NCBI GenBank assembly: GCA_023055425.1
Contig: JALGPY010000009.1
Location: 35,755,275-35,819,274 of the forward strand
Origin: Linanthus parryae
Lineage: Eukaryota; Streptophyta; Magnoliopsida; Ericales; Polemoniaceae
Direction of reading: 5' to 3'
Length of the DNA: 64,000 bases
Shown here piece by piece: positions 31,261-42,971 of this stretch. The position numbers and the translations under genes were made by a program. A model generated the notes under the pieces. The model saw nothing but the letters and a program-made list of their open reading frames with translations, did not search any database and was not told the origin of the DNA. Every line of letters begins with the position of its first letter. Position 1 is the stretch's first letter.

Positions 31261-31469
31261 AAAAATAACATATTCATGAAATCTCATAAAATCTGGGAAG
31301 ACAATGAACAACAACAACAACCTGAACTTCAACATGGTCATACAAACAAATTTTAGACAAAAATGAGGATCATTGTGAGCAAAATGGTCCAAAACAGTTA
31401 ACAAAACATCTACAGTATCTTTACCTTTGTTTCTTGAAGAACCAAGCTTCAAACAAAATCCAACAATGG

Positions 31470-31680
31470 AGGAAACAAAGAGAAAAAAAATTCTAGAGAG
31501 AGAGGAAACAACAAGGATGAATTCACCTGCGAAAATGAAAGAGGCTTTGACAAGTATAAGGTTGTTTGGTTGTTGGAGATTTAAGGTAGCTAGAATTGAT
31601 GAAACCGTACTTTTGTTTGGTGAGTGTGGTTGAAACATTGAAAGCTTTAGAGAGAGAGGGATGTGAAATTTACGTAGCAT
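31470..31680 (-). other. Possible 5' exon of the transposase transcript
   Basis: The minus strand shows CCCTCTCTCTCTAAAGC, a leader-like start similar to that of the facing gene, then a stretch ending TTTTCGCAG followed by GTGAATTC, a usable donor. Splicing to the TTTTGCAG site before the transposase ATG would remove the repeat array. No protein is claimed. Confidence 0.3.
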
Positions 31681-31714
31681 GGGGGAGGGACAATATGGTA
31701 AATTAAAGAAAAAA

Positions 31715-32005
31715 GTGATATTTTGACGACCAAAATTGAAGTTTCAGAAGGTTATATGAAACTTCATTTTTTTCGTCAAAACTTCAAGTAATGGGTCAAT
31801 TGGTTCAATTTGAAGTTTTGACGAATAAAATGAAGTTACAGTTGAAACTTCACAACTTCACTTCTTCACAACGTCACTAAGAGGAGTCAAGTGAAGTTTC
31901 AGCTGAAACTTCAAATTTTTCGTCACTTAAACAGCTGAAACTTCACTTTCAACTATGACGATTTATCCGCAAACTGACGAATAAATATGCCAGAGTGACG
32001 AAAAA
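31715..32005. repeat. Third GACGAAA / GAAGTTT repeat cluster
   Basis: This has the same family of units as at 30440-31260, on the outer side of the candidate first exon. It ends in a block (CAACTATGACGATTTATCCG) nearly identical to one at about 31209-31230, so 31715-32005 and 30980-31260 partly duplicate each other. Confidence 0.8.
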
Positions 32006-32223
32006 AAAGAACATATTCATGATTTTTTTTTAATTGATTGGGGGGACCACACATCAACTAACAAACAAGTTACTTGATAAGTAGTGGTTGTTTAAATTGG
32101 AGGTTAGATTTCCAATTTGAATTGGGGGAAGGTTACAAAACAAATAGCCATTTCTAGGAAAGGCATTGGTCAAATTGTCCCCTCTCTCTCGAGAAATAAA
32201 ATGGGCGGCTTAACCTAGGGTAG

Positions 32224-32426
32224 TAGTGGGCAGTGGGGTATGGATAATATTAATTTCACCCGAGTTTATTCGGGTGAAATTTAATTTGGCCCGTGGATCA
32301 CCCGATTTGGGCCGGGTCTGGACTATTCTAATCCGTAGCCAATCAAATTTACCAATTCCTCTCACTTTTCGGGTTGATTCGGTTCGATTCGGGCGGGTAT
32401 CACGGGTTGGTCGGGTTGCGCCACTA
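32224..32426. other. GC-rich segment with short inverted ends
   Basis: It starts TAGTGGGCA and ends TGCGCCACTA, near inverse repeats, with many CGGGT / ACCCG motifs like the segment at 22316. It may be a hAT-type miniature element of about 200 bp. No duplication of the flanks was found. Confidence 0.35.
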
Positions 32427-32477
32427 TTACACTATTACACTACTGTAAAGAACAAAAGTTAAGGTTGAACTCGAAAA

Positions 32478-32798
32478 GGTAAAAGACACTTTCATCCACT
32501 CAAGTTTGGCATAAAGACACTTTTGCTCCTTCGAATTTGAGTATGACATTTCCACCCCTTTGTTATGTCAAACTTCAGGACACTTACACCCCTATTATGT
32601 CATTGCGTATTCTAAGGGAGCGAATTTGCTCCAAAAACTAGATTCGGTGCTGGAACTCCACCCCAGACTAACTCCGTCGCAACTAAGTAATGTAAGTGAA
32701 CTGACTGGGAAATTACAAGGGTGAACGAATTATTTTCCAAACCGGAAGGGGTGAAATGGTCTATTCATCAAACTTGAGGGAGCGAAAGTATTTTTTAC
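32478..32798. mobile_element. Mutator-type MITE, about 321 bp
   Basis: The left end GGTAAAAGACACTTTC continues ATCCACTCAAGTTTG; the right end, reverse complemented, reads GTAAAAAATACTTTCGCTCC then CTCAAGTTTG. The inverted ends run about 30 bp with few mismatches. Flanks ACTCGAAAA (32469-32477) and ACTCGGAAT (32799-32807) agree at 7 of 9 positions, consistent with an old 9-bp duplication. No coding capacity. Confidence 0.7.
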
Positions 32799-32807
32799 AC
32801 TCGGAAT

Positions 32808-33991
32808 CCTCTAATTAGTGGCTGAATTTTAGCAAGAGGGGGCACGTTTTTTAAAATGTTGTGTTTCTTATTTTTTTAGCTTCTTATGGCTCTTATGAAA
32901 TGTATGTATAAGGGTCATTTAAACAAATATTTCAATATTTTAGACATAATTAAGATTTTTCGGGGCACACTTGTAATAAAAGGGAGGGGCATAATTAAAT
33001 AAATCTTTAAAATATTGAAATAAAAAAACGCCTTGCATTGACGAAACTTTCCAATTCTTACGTTTCTTCCCCAGTACTAGACCTCATGGGTATTTATGAA
33101 TAACTATGTGCACTCCTTGTTTTGACATCAATCCCTATTAGTTGTACTTATACCAAGACGTTCCTAGCTCATCTCTTTCTTTACGAGGAAACCGATAACG
33201 CATCGATGATTTGATCTATCTTAGAAAATTGGAATGTACTTGCCTAATATTTTGATGCTACCTTTGATTATCTTGTAGTAAATCTGCACATGCTATTGCA
33301 CATTTTTTTTTTTGTCTCGAGTGGAATGAACCGGTACTATTTTAGGCAACCATTTATTTAAAGTTTTTCAAGTGATTGGACCTACTTACCTTTCACATGT
33401 AATCGACCAAGCAATTGAAACTGGAAATCTAAGCAAAGACGATGGAAATTCAACAGTCCTTGTATATGCGATTCCTATACATTTTTGTGCGCCCAATTTT
33501 TAGACTTTCTCTACCAAGAGAAAATACCTCGTGCTTGTAGGCTGTTACGATGACTGAAAATTGGGGATACAAAGCATGCTATGGTGTTACAGAATGTATG
33601 CATTTATAGAGGAATTTATTTAATTAATACTACTAGGAGTACATAAATTGTTTTCTGTGACATCATAAAGAAGGGTATCTCACCTCACAAATTCAAAGAA
33701 GAGGAAGAAGAAGAGTATAGTTAAGCAATGTTTAGTCACACTCCTTGATGTGATTTAACTTTACGAATAAGTTTACAGTTCACTAAATATTATACAAAAC
33801 TTCAGTCATTACCTTATCTATTTCGTTATTTTTAATGTTACAACTCCTCGTTATCCTGCACCAAACATCATGGCCGTCCCTAGCATTAGGCCATTCAACC
33901 TTTCTGCTGTACGTTTCTTACGATAAAGTTAGTAATAAATGAAAACGAAACGCTGAAAAGAATCTCTCACAGGTACTTCTACCTGCTCTAG
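32808..33991. other. Intergenic AT-rich stretch upstream of the CHS-like gene
   Basis: No ORF of note. A short inverted pair (ATTTCAATATTTTA near 32930 and TAAAATATTGAAAT near 33009) could be a small element remnant. The last few hundred bases are the likely promoter region of the gene at 34067. Confidence 0.4.
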
Positions 33992-34000
33992 TATAAATTA
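33992..34000 (+). promoter_or_regulatory. TATA box of the CHS-like gene
   Basis: TATAAATTA lies 67 bp before the ATG at 34067-34069, a normal plant distance allowing a leader of about 40 nt. Confidence 0.55.
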
Positions 34001-34066
34001 AGAACTACTCTCTCCTTTTTATCAGTAAAACTATCACATTTGTTAGTCATATACACTTTGACAAGA

Positions 34067-35391
34067 ATGGTCACCGTCGAGAAGGTCCTGAGAGCTCAGC
34101 GATCACAGGGTCGAGCAACCATTATGGCCATCGGGACAGCCAATCCTTCCAACTGTGTCCTTCAGAGCACATATCCGGATTACTACTTCCGTATCACCAA
34201 CAGCGAGCACATGACTGATCTCAAACAGAAATTCAAACGCATTTGTAAGATATATACTCCCTCAGTCCCTAATTTATACTCTCTCAGCATTTATGTGCCC
34301 TGCTATTTTTTCATCCAATTCACAGGACAACTTTCGAACATCATATATGCAGCAATAAAAAGAAAAAGTATTGAACCATTTTCTTTGTGCATCACACAGG
34401 TGAGAATTCGACAGTTAAGATGCGCTACATGTCCTTAACGGAGGACATCCTTAAGGAAAACCCTAGCATGTGCACTTTTAAGGAGCCTTCGATCAATGCA
34501 AGGCAAGAAATGGCTGTAACAGAAGTGCCCAAACTGGGAAAAGAGGCTGCTGAGAAAGCCATTCAAGAATGGGGGCGTCCAATATCGACAATCACCCACC
34601 TGATATTTTGTACGACCAATGTTGTAGACATGCCTGGTGCTGACTACCATCTCACTAAGCTTCTTGATCTCTCCTCTTCCGTCAAGAGGCTAATGTTGCA
34701 CCTTGCGGGTTGCCACGCAGGTGGCACAGCGCTACGCGTAGCCAAAGACATAGTGGAGAACAATAAAGGCGCTCGTGTCTTGATTGTATGTAGCGAGACT
34801 ACAATACACAATTTTCGTGGGCCTAGTGAATCTCATCTCGACAATTTAGTGGGACAGGCTCTTTTTGGTGACGGTGCTGCGGCCGTTATCGTTGGATCAG
34901 ATCCAGTGCACGGAGTGGAGAAAAGTTTGTTTGAGATAGTTTTAACGGTCCAGTCGCTCCTTCCGGGTAACGACGGTGGAACGGAAGGACAATTATGTGA
35001 TATGGGCCTCAAAGTCCATTTGGCCAAGGATGTCCCAACAAGAATTGGGAATAACATTGAGGCATGTTTGGAGGAGGCATTCCAACCATTGGGCATATCT
35101 GATTGGAACTCTATATTTTGGGTTTCTCACCCTGGAGGGCCTGCTATTTTGGATCAGGTGGAGTCGAAAATGGGCCTCAAGCCTGGTAAGCTTGAAGCGT
35201 CTAGGCACGTGCTAAGTGAGTACGGAAATATGTCTAGTGTTTGCGTCTTCTTCATACTAGATGAAATTAGGAAGAAATCTATTGAAAAGTCTCTTAAGAC
35301 GATAGGAGAGGGCTTAGAATGGGGTGTTCTCCTCGGACTTGGACCAGGAGTCACTGTTGAGACTGTTGTGCTACGTTGTCCTCTTAACTAG
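34067..35391 (+). CDS. Chalcone-synthase-like type III polyketide synthase, 389 aa
   Basis: Exon 1 is 34067-34244; a 155-bp GT-AG intron splits the Cys60 codon (T/GT), the conserved intron place of plant CHS genes; exon 2 is 34400-35391. The product is 389 residues, the same length as CHS, so CHS numbering applies directly. The catalytic triad is present: Cys164 (AGCHAGG), His303 (VSHPGG), Asn336 (EYGNMSS). Phe215, Gly256 and Ser338 are kept. Differences from typical CHS: Ser133Asn, Gly134Val, Gln161Leu, Gln162Ala, Phe165His, Val196His, Thr197Asn, Phe265Val, Phe373Leu (GLGPG for GFGPG) and Lys62Asn in the CoA tunnel. Such changes at 133, 197 and 265 alter starter choice and chain length in other family members, so a pyrone- or other non-chalcone-forming enzyme is more likely than true CHS. 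The gene looks intact and functional; it would act in the cytosol with CoA starters and malonyl-CoA. Confidence 0.92.
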
Positions 35392-37670
35392 TCTCTCATT
35401 CCCTATGAGCATTATCTCTCGTCTTCTTTGTTTGTAGCACTTTTAAGAGTGGCCGGTCTTTGACCAGCGATCAAATAAGTGGATTTACGTTTATGAAAAG
35501 TTAATTTACAGTGTTCTACATTGTGGCACTAGAATGATATCTCGTTTATTTCGCTAAAATAAATTCTCAATTCGATCAAGTTGTTGAATTAGACGAAGAA
35601 ACTAATGGCCGAGTTGGAAAATAAAATTCATTATTGACTTAAACAAACAGTGTTGATGTAGCTCGGATCTACAACAAACCACACTGAACACAATAAAACT
35701 AACGGTAAAAACCAAACAGGCCAAGAGCATGAGCAACTGATCATCAAGGAGATAACAATGTGCAAATAAACGAATAATGGCGAAAAATATGGAAAGGGGA
35801 GGGGCTAGGTGTGGTGTGGCAAGTGTTTCATATCAGATCTACATTAAACCACACAAAAAAGAAACTAAATGTGAAAATTGAAGAGTCCAAGAGCCAGTTC
35901 TACCATTAGATACACAGTCAGTTCTACCAGGAGACAATCTCTTTACTAAATCCTCATGAACCACACTCTCTTTACAAGTAAATCTTAATCTAAAGAAATC
36001 TTATATTTATAGATCTCACTAGTCTGTCTATAGAAAGAAGACTTGAATCATAATACAGGGTACACAGTTCAGTATATACCCTCTATGCCACAACTTCTGT
36101 TAATTATGTTTCTCCAGTTATTCTTTCTCACTTAATTTTCAGAAGTCATATTTTCTCTAGTGGGTTTCAGATTGTATATCTCCAGGACGTGGACGTAAAG
36201 TCCACAGTGTGATGTAGACCTTAATGATGGTAACTTTTACCGGTCTAAAGTTTTCCTATAGTCTAATAACTTTGTTAGCTCCAACATTCTCAAACAAAAG
36301 TGCACATTTACGGTTCAATAATCTGGCACACTTGCAGAATATGGGTATGGGGAACAAGGTTTCAACCTGTGGTGATGTTTACAATTGTGTATTGGAAACA
36401 TGCAGTTTGATTTTTTCAATGGCAGTTTGAATCTCTGTGACCACGTTGAGAAGGCGTTAGTGGATAGTAGTAATGGGAACACATCAAGAAGCAATACTCA
36501 GAAGAGTGACTCCGCTCCTAGCACTGAAGGGATGAAAGAGGGTTTGCTTCCATTGTTCAAGGTTGGAATTACCTTTTCGCAGCAGCTTCCAAGTGTTTTA
36601 AGAGAAATTTGTGATGCTATCATCCAGCTGCATGTGATGAAGAGGTTTCTACTCAAAACTGGTCCTTTTCACATAGGTGGATGCGATACACTGGCAACAC
36701 CGTCTCAAGCTCCATAATATGTACCATCATCATATTTTGAGTCAATTCCTGACCATTTGTAGTTATACTAGAGCATGAACTTGGTATGAAATGTAACAGG
36801 ATGTGATGTTATTTCCTTAGATTGTACAAAGTTGAAGTACTATACCTGCTGCTATTTAACATGATAGGCGCGCGTCAGGGAAATTGCATCTCCTTCAAGG
36901 AAAAGTGAACTACCTCATTGAGCTCAGTTTATATAATGATCATACCATTGCTTTGATTTGATTTCTAGCTCTTATTTTGATTATTTACCATTTCGGTACA
37001 AATTTGTGAACATTCTGACTTTGCTCCTGAAGAATGAAGATAACGTCATCCTTTTTGCTGCTTATTGATTGCTTTTGATGCTTACACAGCCTAGGCTTTT
37101 ATTTTCCTTTAATGTTTGCGACAATTTTTTTTTTGGATCCTGATGATGATGATGTCTTTCTTGTTGAATGTTTAGCTTTGACATTTTGACTTGTAAATTT
37201 GTAATGGTTCCCCACTATAGCTTGGCTTTGCATGTCTATCAAGTCTTCTCCTTTTTGTCAACTTCACGAATCATAAATAATTTCTACACAACTCAACTGA
37301 TACAACCCGGAATTCCTTGGACAGAAACGAATAGTATCCTAAACTATATTGAACCAACATAGTTAACCGTGAAAATGTTCGGGTCAAGTTAACTAAACCG
37401 TTCTGGCACTGAAGTGGAAAAATTGGTACTGATAAATTAATCTTTAAAAACTGGTACTGATAAAGTTGCTTATTTCTAAACACCGACTTTTCTGTTTCTA
37501 AGTTATACGAGCACATAAGTTGATTCCTGACTCCACTGAAATCATAGCATCAATGTCACAAAGTTCTACAATGCATGTAGAATCACAAAAACATGTAATT
37601 ATAGTATATCAAAATAAATAAATTGTACACGGTGAATGAAGAATACCCCATTGAAGTCCAATACGGTTGA
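35392..37670. other. Intergenic stretch between the CHS-like and F-box genes
   Basis: AATAAA at 35558-35563 may be the CHS-like polyadenylation signal. Near-repeats of GATCTACAWYAAACCACAC occur at about 35668 and 35838. Apart from the 36385-36717 frame, no gene-like sequence was seen. Confidence 0.4.
36385..36717 (+). other. Gene-like fragment, unidentified (110 codons)
   Basis: The frame gives a protein of normal composition with an exon-like stretch (KEGLLPLFKVGITFSQQLP, SVLREICDAI). The frame 36224-36430 just before it also looks protein-like (HLRFNNLAHLQNMGMGN) in another phase. This could be a decayed or retrocopied exon of a host gene. I do not recognise the family, and no splice structure or promoter is clear. 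Confidence 0.25.
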
Positions 37671-38732
37671 TCAATTTGCTTCAAACATAAAATCCGTCAT
37701 CGAGTAAAGTGAGGACGCCCCTTCGTAAGAACTAGCAACTTCTGCAATAGGTACAGAGTTCTGTGTTTCCTTGGTTTTTCTTGTCAGAAAGATTTCGTTT
37801 AAAATTTCTAAATACTCAATACTACTATACGGTCTCAGATGTTCCAATATTGACCACAAGTCTCCACCGCGGTAATCCTTCATCACCCACACATCAATAG
37901 ACCGCCCCACGTCCACGAAAAGGGCAAGAGAGTCTTGGAATTTCATAACCCTCAATGGCTTGCTGTTGTACGGAAGAGCAGGCAGTTTTATTTCGCGGAA
38001 TTTCTCCCTTGTCATATCGAAACACAAGATCACCCTTCTCTTCTCCACTCTTTCTGCAATCCAGTGGACGCAACCCCTAACAAAAGCATTAGGAGAATGA
38101 TCTTCTTGGTTGCCAATAACCCTACACTGTGGGGTTTTTGTAATAGCCCTCCATGAATCTGTCTCCAAGCTATAAACCTCGACTCGAGGTGAATCGGGTT
38201 TAGATTTAAAGTAGTCCAGCTACACCACCTTGAAATCTCCAACAAACCCGAACCCTAGAACTACTTTCGCGAGGTCCGGTTCGGGTTTCTTGAACTGTGA
38301 TTTCTTGGTGATCTTGATTTTATTGATCAGAGGATTCCATAAGAGCACGTGGTAACAATAAGAAGGGGAGGAGAAATTATTCCCAAGAATGCAAACCAAC
38401 CCATTGCAACAACCCACAAGATGCTTTGGACCCTTTGAGCTAGCTCTGTATCTGAGCTTCTTACACTCCGCTTTTCCGGAGCCATCGCAGGAATGGGGAA
38501 GTACTTCGGGGTATCTGAACAACATGTAGTGCCTGGTTTCCTGGTGGGTCTTATTGTTGGTGTTGTTTATGGTGGTAATGACAAGGTGATGGTTGATGAA
38601 GAGACGATTCTTGATCAAAGATTGCCATGATTTGTTGACACAAGCGCAGAGCCCAATGTTTTCGATAGGCAGTCTCATGAAGATATTGAAGAGAGGATCA
38701 TGTGGAAAGTCTCTGCATTGATCGTCTGCCAT
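37671..38732 (-). pseudogene. F-box protein gene with one in-frame TAG
   Basis: The start is ATG at 38732 (MADDQCRDFPHDPLF). Residues about 8-42 are the F-box (FNIFMRLPIENIGLCACVNKSWQSLI), which would bind Skp1 in an SCF ubiquitin ligase. The following part matches plant F-box-associated repeats: HLVGCCNGLVCILG, LLWNPLINKIKI, LGFGFVGDFKVV. TAG at 38220-38222 follows VV, where relatives have a codon within the conserved D-Y/F-K-V-V-x-L box. The same frame then stays open to 37671 with the usual rest of the domain (VEVYSLETDSWRAI, GCVHWIAE, ILCFDM, LPALPY). A full protein would have 353 residues plus the lost codon region. With no other damage, this is a young nonsense allele, a sequencing error, or CAG-to-TAG on the coding strand. 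Confidence 0.82.
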
Positions 38733-39046
38733 GTTTCGAAGTGAAGGCAGAGAAAGAGAGCACATCGGTTTCTAGTAGAGAGATATGTGTTTGAGAGTTA
38801 GAGTTTGCGTCGCCTACGCATTTACAAGCAAACGGATGTATGTAGATGACATTTTGTTTTTGATTTTGAACTTGACTAATATGAGACTTCAATACATCTA
38901 TGTAAAAAACAATTGCAATGGGACAACAAAATCGAGCAGTATGAATTGCACTACTGTGAAGCGTTTCATTGGGAGATATTTGTTACCAATTTTACACATG
39001 AGTGGAGATGATTGGAGATATTGGTGGGTTCCCTAGCATTTCAGAA
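38733..39046. other. Short intergenic stretch, F-box promoter side
   Basis: No gene is seen. The region holds the likely F-box gene leader and borders copia A. Confidence 0.35.
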
Positions 39047-39262
39047 TGAGATAGCCTTATCTCTTTCTAGATCTATGCCATCAGCTATTATTCCTTCCAT
39101 AATTTATGCATTCAGTCATTATGTTGTAATTATCTTGTTTCCTATTCGAGCTTGCAGATACAATATATGTAGTCACTTGATGTAATATATGTAGTCGATA
39201 GCACTCATGTATAAATACTCAACTTGATCAATAGAAAAAATACAATTCATTTTCCACTCTCA
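39047..39262 (+). repeat. Copia A 5' LTR, about 216 bp
   Basis: It starts TGAGATAGCC and ends TCCACTCTCA just before the primer site. A TATA box (TATAAATA, 39210-39217) is present. The first 60 bp match 59971-60030. Confidence 0.75.
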
Positions 39263-39264
39263 TA

Positions 39265-39276
39265 TGGTATCAGAGC
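39265..39276 (+). other. Copia A primer binding site
   Basis: TGGTATCAGAGC is complementary to the 3' end of plant initiator tRNA-Met and lies 2 bp after the LTR. Confidence 0.88.
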
Positions 39277-39375
39277 TGTAGAATTTTTTTTCTTCCCTAC
39301 ACGATCCATCTCTCTCGTCGCTAATCGTAAGCCGACAATCTTGCCTCTCGGTCCCAGACGCCCGCCACCACCACC

Positions 39376-40275
39376 ATGACTACAACCACACCATCGGTGA
39401 TTCAATTGAATGCCCCAACCAACTTTCCGATCAAGCTCTCCTCCGCCAATTTTCTAGTATGGCGTCGACAAGTTGAAGCCACTCTGATTGGCTTTGATCT
39501 TTTGGGCTACATCGATGGCACTATCAAAACACCAGCCTGCTACACCGACGCTGCTAAATCAGTTCCCAACCCTGGGTACTCTATCGGATATCGTCAAGAT
39601 CTGATCATTATCAGTGCTCTCCTCGGTAGTTGCACCGAGTCAATTCAGCCACTGATCTCCGCCGTGTCCACGGAACGTGAAGCTTGGATCACCCTCATGG
39701 AAAGCTACACCAGCACATCTCTTGGCCGAGTCATGGCACTCAAGAACAAACTTGCTTGCAATACGCGTGACATTCGCTCCATTTCGGAGTATATAAAGGA
39801 TATGAAGGGCATATCCAATGATATGGCCCTCGCGCAAAGCTCTGTATTAGACATTGATCTTCTCATCTCCATAATCAACCAGCTTGGCATTGATTACACT
39901 CCCATTGTGGCTGCTCTCCGTGTCCGCAACACGACAGTCTCTATCATTGAGCTCACATCCATCCTTGAGGAGCATGAGCGCTCCCTGCACACCGCAGAAT
40001 CTGAATCTGCACCTGTCCTTGCTACAGCCAACGTGACGCAACGTCACTACAGAATGGCATCGCATCAAGGTATATACCCACGGTACTCGCACAATAGTGG
40101 TCAATCGGGCAACCAAGACCGCAACAAACACTCGCCAAATGGGCAAAATGGGCCGCGTTTCTCCCCAGCAGCTACAACTCATCATGGGCGTCCTGAGCAG
40201 TGCTGTCACTTTTGCAACTTTGCAGGTCATGTTGTTCGTGGCCGTCGCAAACTTTCTCGGTTTTCTCAATCATAA
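39376..40275 (+). pseudogene. Copia A gag
   Basis: The 299-residue frame has the copia gag layout: FPIKLSSANFLVWRRQVEA at the start, GYIDGT, AWITLMESYTSTSLGRVMAL, LDIDLLISIINQLGIDY, then the Ser/Gln-rich tail and a first half of a zinc knuckle (CCHFCNFAGHV). The frame breaks inside the knuckle, and stops follow before the protease. Confidence 0.85.
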
Positions 40276-40348
40276 TCACTTAGCTGCTACCAACAAACCT
40301 GTGATCAACACCACAGTCAATCAAGCCTCATGATCCTCTGATGCGTGG

Positions 40349-41355
40349 ATGTTTGACAGCGGCGCATCCCATCATGTCACTCTTGGCACAATTGGTCTTC
40401 AAGATATCTCCACCTACGATGGTCCAGAAGAGATTCGTCTTGGAAATGGTAAGAGTCTCTCTATCTCTCATATTGGTAGCACTACCCTTTCCTCATCTAC
40501 TCGTCCTCTTCATCTATCTAATGTTTTTTGTGTCCCTAAATTACGTCGCAACCTTGTCTCGGTCTCCCAACTTTGTAAATCAAACCATGCTTCTGTTGAA
40601 TTCTTCCCCTCTCATTTTCTTGTGAAGCATCGCGTAACCGGTGCAACTCTTCTATGTGGTGAAAATCGTGGTGGAGTCCACTATGCACCTCGCCCACGTC
40701 CCCCCATCATTAACACAACAGTTATCTCAGACATTAATCGTCTTCACCATAGCTTTGCTCATCCTTCTAATAAAACATTAGCGCTTATCTTACAGAAATG
40801 TAATCTCTCCTTGCCCCAATCTAGCCTTAGGAACTTTTCGTGTACTTCATGTCATATAAATAAAATTCATAAGCCACATCTTCCAAGAACTCTCTTACCA
40901 GTTGTCGCCCACTCAAACTACTTAATAGTGATGTATGGAGCACTAAACAAATCTCTCGTGATGGGTATCTCTACTATGTTGTCTTTGTTGACCACTTCAC
41001 CAAATATTTGTGGCTCTATCCCCTTAAGAGAAAATCTAATGTAGATTCAATTTTCTCTCAATTCAAACGCCTGGTAGAGAAGCGTTTCGCCCAACCCATT
41101 GTCACTCTATTCTCTAAAAATGGACGTGAGTTCATCAAACTCCCAACCCAACTCAACCTTCACGTATCACTCATCTCATTACCCCTCCACATACCCCAGA
41201 ACACAATGGCACTGCTGAGGGTCAACATCGCCACAATGTTGAGACTGATCTTTCTCTTCTTCATAGTGCACCTCTTCCCCTTATTATTGGCCGCATGCGT
41301 TCAAACCCGCTGTCTACCTCATAAATCGCATGCCGACTCCTTTACTTCACCATGA
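40349..41355 (+). pseudogene. Copia A protease and integrase remains
   Basis: MFDSGASHHVT is the aspartic protease site (DSGA). NVFCVPKLRRNLVSVSQL and the GAG-pre-integrase region (HSFAHPSNKTLALIL, CTSCHINKIHKPHLP) follow. Integrase fragments appear after a frame change (YLWLYPLKRKSNVDSIFSQF). The catalytic Asp and Glu regions are decayed, and 41356-41877 holds only a Pro/Thr-rich spacer. Confidence 0.75.
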
Positions 41356-41877
41356 TTCCCCATACTATAAACTATACCTCCCTCCAACCCTTTGGTTGTC
41401 AATGCTTCCCCTGGCTTTGACCATACACCTGCAACAAACTTGAGAGGCGTTCTGTCCTGTGTGTCTTAGGTTATTCGGTCACACATTCATCTTATAAATG
41501 CCTTGATACCTCCACAGATCGCATTTAAGTCTCTCGCCATGTGCTTTTTGTCCCTAATATCTTCCCTTTTGCTTCCTCAAAAGCGACCACTTTGACTCCA
41601 CCTGCTACCAATGCTGAGTCCTCTACCAAAACTGAGTCACTTTTCAAAGATGCACCTGCTACCGTGCCTGCGCACGTTGTTGACCTACTATCGCACCCGT
41701 TCTTTCCCCCTTGCAGCCACCTGCGTCGACTCCCCGACAGCCACCTGTACCGGAGCATAACCCAGTGCCTCCAAATAACACAGATGTTCCAAATGAGGTA
41801 CCTGGACCAGCTCCTGCGCCCACTCCACCGCGCACTCACAAACCGAATTCGAAGTATTTCAACTCTACGTTTGTCAA

Positions 41878-42966
41878 TTGTACCACAGCACATCCCGCAG
41901 TTCAACTCTTGAACCGCGGTTAGTCTCGGAGGCCTTGAAGCATTCGCTCCGGAAACAAGCGATGGACGATGAGTTTTCTGCTCTCCATTGCAATCACACT
42001 CGGGATCTAGTTCCCAAACAGGGCCAGCCTTTTGTGGGATGCAAATGGGTCTTTCGTGTCAAACGTAAATCGGATTGTACTGTTGAAAAATACAAAGCGC
42101 GTCTTGTAGCCAAAGGGTACTCACAGGAATTTATTCGCAAATACTCTGAAACATTCAGTCCAGTCATTAAGCCTGTCACCGTTCGCATTATCCTCACTTT
42201 TGCACTCTCACTTGGATGGCAGGTATGCCAACTGGATATGACTAATGCCTTTCTCAATGGTACTCTCACAGATGTCGTCTTCCTAGCACAACCTCCAGGA
42301 TACGTGGACAAAACCAAAACCTAACCATGCTTGTAGGCTTCGTCGTGCACTCTACGGCCTCAAACAGGCTCCGCGTGCTTGGTACAATGAACTCTCGGCC
42401 TTCCTCCCACACGCTGGGTTTCGACGGTTTCAAACGACCCCTCTTTGTTCTACTTCTCCAAGGATGGTATCCAGTTATTCTTCTTGGTCTATGTGGATAA
42501 TATTGTGTTGACTGGAAACTCACCCACTTCTCTTCATGGATTTGTCTCTCAGTTAGCCACTCGCTTCCCCCTCAAGGACTTGGGCTCACTGAGCCACTTT
42601 TTGGGAATGGAAGTTATACCTGATCAAGGTGGTCTATTTATCTCTCAAGCACAGTATATCTCTGATATCTTGGAGAATTTTGACATGGAAAACGTCAAAC
42701 TTGTCTCTACTCCCATGTCTCTCACTGATCCGCTTCCGCAAGCTGATCCTGCTAAAGCTGTTGATATCTCTGACTATAGTCGCTTACTTGTACTCTTGCA
42801 GTATCTCTGCCTCACTCACCCTGATATCTCATTTGGTGTGAATCTTCTCTCTTAGTTCCTTCATGGACCATTTGCTTCGCACAGTATGGCCGCTAAGAGC
42901 ATTCTTCGGTACCTCAAATGTACTGTTTGTCACATGCTTTATCTGCGAACGGGGGCGCGCATGGAG
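41878..42966 (+). pseudogene. Copia A reverse transcriptase and start of RNase H
   Basis: RT is seen in two frames: GCKWVFRVKRKSDCTVEKYKA, RLVAKGYSQ, DMTNAFLNGTL, then [13 protein letters not shown] (YVDD with the second Asp changed to Asn), LSHFLGMEV, YISDILENFDM and HPDISFGVNLLS followed by a stop. YLRTGARMELS leads into RNase H and is cut by element B. The YVDN change alone would disable it. Confidence 0.85.
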
Positions 42967-42971
42967 CTCTC
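42967..42971. repeat. Copia B target duplication CTCTC, left
   Basis: CTCTC directly precedes the left LTR of B and recurs at 51071-51075. Confidence 0.85.

Larger units (their letters stand above)
22980..32010. mobile_element. Mutator-like element of Kaonashi type, two convergent genes
   Basis: A plus-strand gene (DUF1985 region plus Ulp1-like domain) and a minus-strand MuDR-type transposase face each other, with 185 bp between stop codons. Both 5' sides carry large arrays of the same GAAGTTTTGACGAAAAA repeat. Ulp1-like genes carried by Mutator-like elements are known in plants as the Kaonashi group, which often lacks terminal inverted repeats; no TIRs or 9-bp duplication could be found here, so both ends are approximate. 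The transposase is open over its full length, so the copy may be recent. Confidence 0.7.

Noticed and set aside
22316..32426. A single hAT element with ends at 22316 and 32426 enclosing the Mutator-like element
   Set aside because: The two GC-rich segments share composition but the ends are not inverted repeats of each other and no 8-bp duplication was found.
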